This document shows, piece after piece, positions 33,056-37,095 of a stretch of DNA of 37,095 nucleotides. Source of the DNA: Flavobacteriales bacterium UBA7443 (GTDB lineage Bacteria > Bacteroidota > Bacteroidia > Flavobacteriales_D > Sanyastnellaceae); NCBI GenBank assembly GCA_002477505.1, contig DLQB01000063.1:1-37095 (forward strand), in the 5' to 3' direction. A program made the translations under genes and the position numbers. The notes beneath the pieces are model-generated. The model saw only the letters and a list, made by a program, of their open reading frames with translations. It had not been told where the DNA came from and did no database searches. Positions within the stretch are counted from its first letter, which is position 1. Each line of letters begins with the position of its first letter.

Positions 33056-35800
33056 TCAACGAAACAATTGAATGGATCCCGAATAGGTTCGTGGATACCT
33101 CAATTGATCTTCCACTTTTACGCTGTAGTGATAAAGGCCATCTGGCGCATAGTGGTTGCCGGTTTCAATATTCCCGAGCCAGGGAATAGTGGGGTCGAAT
33201 GTTTGCCAAATGAGTTCGCCCCATCGGTTGAAGATCTGCAAATGATAGGAGGTAAGTCCAAGTGCGACCGGGAGCCAGACATCATTTACTCCGTCGTTGT
33301 TGGGTGTGAAACTGTTGGGCGCATAAAAGACATTGCCTGACACCGCCACTTCACCCATGGCGGTGCTGCTGCACCCAGCGGCGTTGATGACGGTTTGTGT
33401 CACTTCAAATAGACCGCCGTTCGTGTAGGTATAAGTGCCATTGCAATCAGCTGACGATCCGCCATCGCCAAAGTTGTAAAAGCAATCAAGTCCACCGGTA
33501 TTGACTGAGGCATAGCTTACCGTGGGGTCCAAGATGTCGACTTGATTGGGGGTGATGTCAAAACCGGCTTGTGGCACGGGATATACTTCGACGATGTTGT
33601 TTTGCGTCAACGTCAACGATTGACTGCAATAGCCACCGGCATTCATTTGCAGCGTGACGGAAAAGTCGCCTGAATTCTCGTAAATGTGAACAGGACTGGC
33701 CGCCACCGAAACGGTACCATCGCCAAATTGCCATTCGTAGGTGGTGGCTGTTTCAGTCGTGCTATTGTTGACGAAGCTCACGGAATGCGGAGGACAGCCG
33801 ACTGAAGGACCTGCGAGAAAATTAATGGTAGGATCAGTAATGACCCAAACTTCTTCTGTCGCTATCACTTCGCATCCGTTTGCTGTGGCAGTCACTTCGA
33901 CGGTGTATGTTCCGGGCGCTGCGTACGACAAGTTGCTTACGCTGCCCCCTGAAATGTTTGCGCCGGACGTTTCCCCTCCAAAGTCCCAACTGTACTGTGT
34001 CTCGGGTTGATTCGTGAAAAGGGGAGTCAGGTTGAAATTGTTGGTGGAAAAACACTCGGGTTCAGGAATCTCGAAGGCCGGATTGATTTCGGGAAATATT
34101 TCTACAGACGCGGTAGCAGTATCGTTGCATGTGTAAGGAGCCGAGACAATGAGCTCAACTTCGAAGATTCCCGAATAAGGGTAGGTAAACGTCGGGGATT
34201 CCTCATCAGAGATGTCGTCATCGCCCGTGACGCCGAAGTCCCACTCCCAATTGACCCCATTCGCAGAGAGGTTGTCAAAATCAAAGGTATAACCTTCGCA
34301 GAAGGATGACTGATCGGCAATATTGGCAATCGGGTCCGCGGGGGCTACCCAGTCAAATGTTTGATTGGAAACGCATCCATAATGTTCTGCTACCGCGGTC
34401 ACGTTCCAGTTTTCTTCATTGGCAAATGTGACCCAACCGGGACTTTCTAGATTGGAACTTGCCGGCAATCCGCCTGCAAATGTCCAAGTGATATTCGTAT
34501 TGTCGGTGAAGGAGCCGTCAACGGACAAATCAAATGCTTCAATTCCGTTCAAGCACGCAAAATCATTCAATTCTATTTCCAAGTCTATGGGTTCATAGAT
34601 GTAAAACACCTGGCTGGAAGTGTCTGCGCATGGCCATGAGGGATTGGCAATGAGCATAACCTCGTATGTGCCGGTGTCGGGGTACGTGTACGTTGGGGAC
34701 TCTTCAAAGCTGATGTCTGTATCAATGCCATCCACACCAAAATCCCATAGGAGTTCTTGCGCTCCAATGGAGTTTTCAAAGAACTCAATGGTCTCTCCAA
34801 TGCAGTATTGGTCGGTCGATTGTGGTTGTGCGGCAGAAATAATGGTCGGGTCGCACATGACCACATTCAGTTGGAAATCTCGCATGACGGTGCTTAACAG
34901 TTCGCCATCTCGGTACTCGGACACGCAGATTCCGATGACGTATGCACCGGGCGCAGTTGGGAAACCTGTGATTGCTCCGGTTGCGGCATCAATCTCAAAA
35001 GGAGGAGCCGAAGGGATAGGATCCATTGCGCCAAACCCAGGGGACCAAGGGATATCATTGAAGGTTGAAGCCGGTAGAGGCTGCGGCGCTGGATTATCAG
35101 CACTTGCGCCATTTAGCGGAGTGCAAAGTGCGTAGCTCAAAGAGTCTCCGTCTATATCCGTAGCTCCTTGGTCAAGAAAGAAATCAAAATTTGCACAAAT
35201 GGCTTCCGGGGGGTAGGCGTTGAAAATAGGACTGCTGTTGGGGTTGGAATCATCAACAAATGGAGGAATCTGCGTCGTCAATGTGATGCCCACTTCCCCT
35301 GGATTGGGTAGATTCGATATTCCCGGATTGCGACAACAGCGTTGAAACACGAGGTCATATCCAATCGCACTCGGAGGCAGGAACACGACTATCGAATATT
35401 CTAGACGTTGCAGGCACAATTCATCAGGTAAGTTTCCACAAGGATTTTCGAGAACGGTATCAAGTGGATCGGTGGACGATTGATCGAGGTTAACGGTGTA
35501 GACGTTGTATGGGTTGTTCCCTTCGAAGATTCCGAGTTGAATGGATTGATCAAGGTTGTTCCCCGATTCCCCATTTTCATAACACTCCCGATAGAACACG
35601 AGCGAGATTTCAAAATTGCCATCTCCTAGGTATTCGTATACAACCTCTCCACCCATGGCATGACCTGCAAACACCACATGGGTCAGACCTTGGAACACCA
35701 TTGCGCTAGCCAACAGGAATGAAGCAAGGAAGCGATTCGCTTGCCTTCCTCTTTTGCTGTAGCCTTTGAGCTCAATGTTAATCTGTTGTTGAGATGCCAT
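33056..35800 (-). CDS. PKD-repeat protein with type B T9SS sorting domain
   Basis: Large (914 aa) exported protein. A signal peptide lies in the first 45 residues (hydrophobic FLASFLLASAMVFQGLTHVVFA). An N-terminal domain of about 45-320 (GGEVVYEYLGDGNFEISLVFYREC, quoted as VVYEYLGDGNF; RCCRNPGISNL) is shared by many flavobacterial surface proteins but has no assigned role. Then come several PKD-type beta domains, each with a WDFG or WQFGDG motif and YPDTGTYEV-like strand (about 345-400, 505-560, 590-650, 675-730 and 745-800). The last 90 residues form the gliding-motility-associated type B sorting domain: PNSFTPNNDGVND, LQIFNRWGELIWQ and a C-terminal GSIQL. Known: these are secreted by T9SS and may stay on the surface. 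Inferred: adhesin or extracellular matrix protein. Confidence 0.92.
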   Translation of the reverse strand: MASQQQINIELKGYSKRGRQANRFLASFLLASAMVFQGLTHVVFAGHAMGGEVVYEYLGDGNFEISLVFYRECYENGESGNNLDQSIQLGIFEGNNPYNVYTVNLDQSSTDPLDTVLENPCGNLPDELCLQRLEYSIVVFLPPSAIGYDLVFQRCCRNPGISNLPNPGEVGITLTTQIPPFVDDSNPNSSPIFNAYPPEAICANFDFFLDQGATDIDGDSLSYALCTPLNGASADNPAPQPLPASTFNDIPWSPGFGAMDPIPSAPPFEIDAATGAITGFPTAPGAYVIGICVSEYRDGELLSTVMRDFQLNVVMCDPTIISAAQPQSTDQYCIGETIEFFENSIGAQELLWDFGVDGIDTDISFEESPTYTYPDTGTYEVMLIANPSWPCADTSSQVFYIYEPIDLEIELNDFACLNGIEAFDLSVDGSFTDNTNITWTFAGGLPASSNLESPGWVTFANEENWNVTAVAEHYGCVSNQTFDWVAPADPIANIADQSSFCEGYTFDFDNLSANGVNWEWDFGVTGDDDISDEESPTFTYPYSGIFEVELIVSAPYTCNDTATASVEIFPEINPAFEIPEPECFSTNNFNLTPLFTNQPETQYSWDFGGETSGANISGGSVSNLSYAAPGTYTVEVTATANGCEVIATEEVWVITDPTINFLAGPSVGCPPHSVSFVNNSTTETATTYEWQFGDGTVSVAASPVHIYENSGDFSVTLQMNAGGYCSQSLTLTQNNIVEVYPVPQAGFDITPNQVDILDPTVSYASVNTGGLDCFYNFGDGGSSADCNGTYTYTNGGLFEVTQTVINAAGCSSTAMGEVAVSGNVFYAPNSFTPNNDGVNDVWLPVALGLTSYHLQIFNRWGELIWQTFDPTIPWLGNIETGNHYAPDGLYHYSVKVEDQLRYPRTYSGSIQLFR

Positions 35801-35870
35801 GAACAGCGTTTGTTATGAGAATACAACAGCACAATGGGTGCATTAGTTGCAACAGGGTTACCTTTAAGCC

Positions 35871-37095
35871 GTGGAAGATAATAATGAACGCATCCGTTTC
35901 GATGCATTGGATATGCATCCGGACGTCATGGACGCATTGGATGCAATGGGTTTTCAAGAGGCAACACCGATTCAATCGGAATCCATTCCAAAGATTTTAA
36001 ATGGACAGGATCTCATGGGCATTGCCCAAACAGGCACGGGGAAGACAGGCGCTTTTCTCTTGCCTACTATCGATCGCATTTTGGATACGCCAGACAACGG
36101 TAAAATCAAGGCTCTTATTGTAGTGCCAACCCGCGAGTTGGCCCAACAAATTGATCAAGCAGTCGAGGGTTTTGCCTATTATGCGAAAGTCACGAGCCTC
36201 GCCATTTATGGCGGAGGTTCTGGACAAGATTTTTCGCGAGAGAAGAAAGCGCTGACAAAAGGTGCAGATATCATCATTGCCACACCGGGTAGATTCCTTT
36301 CACACTTGACGTTGGGTTATGTTGACCTGTCTGAGCTCACGTGTTTGATCTTGGATGAAGCGGACCGCATGCTCGATATGGGATTCCACGGAGACATCAT
36401 GCGGATTGCAGAGAAATGCAAGAAAGAAAGGCAAACACTGCTTTTCAGCGCTACCATGCCGGACCGAATCGAAACCTTGTCGAAAGATTTGTTGAACAAT
36501 CCTGTAACGGTCAAGCTAGCACTGTCGAAACCGGCGGAAAAAATCAAGCAAGGAGCTTACGTGTTGTTCGATCACCAGAAAGACGATGTTTTGGTCGAAT
36601 TGCTCAAAGAGCGCAATGTGAAGTCAGGCATTGTTTTCACTTCACGAAAACGAACGGTTTCTCAAATCACTCGAACGCTGAAGAAAGCGGGCATTCGATG
36701 CGAGCGGATTTCTTCTGATGCAGAACAATCAGAACGCGAGTCCGTCATGCTCGGTTTTCGCCAGCGTAAGTTTCCCATATTGGTGGCAACTGACGTCGTA
36801 AGCCGGGGAATTGACATCGACAATATTGAGTTGGTGGTCAACTACGATGTGCCCCCCAATGAGGAGGATTATGTTCATCGAATTGGCAGGACTGCTCGAG
36901 CCGATCGTGATGGCGAAGGGGTCACCTTGATCAATCCGGACGATCAATTTCGCTTTGGAAAAATTGAAAAGCTGATCGAAAAGGAAGTTCCAAAATTGGA
37001 CATTCCAGAACGGTTAGGGAAAGGACCCGAATACAATCCGAAGAACCGAGGCGGCGGCGGCCGACATGGCGGAAGGTCAGGTGGTCATGGTGGTC
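35871..37095 (+). CDS. DEAD-box RNA helicase (3'-truncated)
   Basis: ATP-dependent RNA helicase, RhlE/DeaD-like; 408 codons are visible before the window ends. Motifs in order: Q motif GFQEATPIQSE, I AQTGTGKT, Ia PTRELAQQ, GG, Ib TPGR, II DEAD, III SAT, IV IVFTSRKRT, V VATDVVSRGIDI and VI HRIGRTAR. A Gly/Arg/His-rich tail begins just before the edge (RGGGGRHGGRSGGHGG), typical for RNA contact. The start is GTG at 35871: a TAA lies two codons upstream in frame, and the next ATG (35913) would drop the conserved Phe that precedes the Q motif. It is divergent from the PKD protein gene by 70 bp. Confidence 0.92.
   Translation, partial: MEDNNERIRFDALDMHPDVMDALDAMGFQEATPIQSESIPKILNGQDLMGIAQTGTGKTGAFLLPTIDRILDTPDNGKIKALIVVPTRELAQQIDQAVEGFAYYAKVTSLAIYGGGSGQDFSREKKALTKGADIIIATPGRFLSHLTLGYVDLSELTCLILDEADRMLDMGFHGDIMRIAEKCKKERQTLLFSATMPDRIETLSKDLLNNPVTVKLALSKPAEKIKQGAYVLFDHQKDDVLVELLKERNVKSGIVFTSRKRTVSQITRTLKKAGIRCERISSDAEQSERESVMLGFRQRKFPILVATDVVSRGIDIDNIELVVNYDVPPNEEDYVHRIGRTARADRDGEGVTLINPDDQFRFGKIEKLIEKEVPKLDIPERLGKGPEYNPKNRGGGGRHGGRSGGHGG

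Overview
The window comes from the chromosome of a Bacteroidota bacterium, most likely a marine Flavobacteriales relative. The clues are two secreted proteins with type IX secretion (T9SS) sorting domains, one of them with a SprB-type repeat; families typical of the phylum (DUF5683, DUF3276/PUR, DUF6702, WbqC, a long two-part signal peptidase I); weak or absent Shine-Dalgarno sites; and several matches to the Bacteroidota -7 promoter element TAnnTTTG. I see no tRNA, rRNA, CRISPR array, insertion sequence, prophage or integrase. Genes are tightly packed and many starts and stops overlap.

Layout. 1-2.2 kb: 3' part of a T9SS-secreted, cysteine- and aspartate-rich repeat protein, ended by a strong bidirectional terminator. 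2.3-9.0 kb, minus strand: enoyl-CoA hydratase family protein, citrate synthase, secreted thioredoxin-like protein, POT peptide transporter and dipeptidyl peptidase IV; the last two fit a peptide-feeding lifestyle. 9.0-16.0 kb, plus strand: GlcD-type FAD oxidase, enoyl-ACP reductase FabI, and the threonine operon thrA-thrB-thrC, whose genes are joined by ATGA overlaps. 16.0-18.1 kb, minus strand: a three-gene cluster also joined by ATGA overlaps (DUF6702 protein, endonuclease III lacking its Fe-S cysteines, uncharacterised ATP-grasp-like protein). 18.2-20.3 kb, plus strand: NrnA-type DHH phosphoesterase and a lipoprotein with two degenerate FKBP domains, resembling GldI. 20.3-22.9 kb, minus strand: dnaA, low-molecular-weight tyrosine phosphatase and an RsmI-like methyltransferase. 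After an AT-rich spacer comes a hotdog thioesterase on the plus strand.

23.6-32.2 kb is all minus strand: a tRNA-queuosine mannosyltransferase-like glycosyltransferase, a zinc phospholipase C/S1-P1 nuclease-fold protein, ComB, GcvT, then the chromosome-partition/cell-envelope block parA-parB-DUF5683-lepB-WbqC. 32.5-35.8 kb: a PUR/DUF3276 nucleic-acid-binding protein and a large PKD-repeat protein with a type B T9SS sorting domain. 35.9 kb to the end: a DEAD-box RNA helicase with a GTG start, cut by the window edge.

The closeness of dnaA and parAB suggests the region may lie near the replication origin, but I found no canonical DnaA-box cluster or parS site. Most of the window is housekeeping. 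The observations most worth a second look are the cluster-less endonuclease III and its coupled ATP-grasp partner, the queuosine mannosyltransferase homologue, the degenerate tandem FKBP lipoprotein, and the palindrome inside the putative DUF3276 promoter. I did not find a clearly new multi-gene system.
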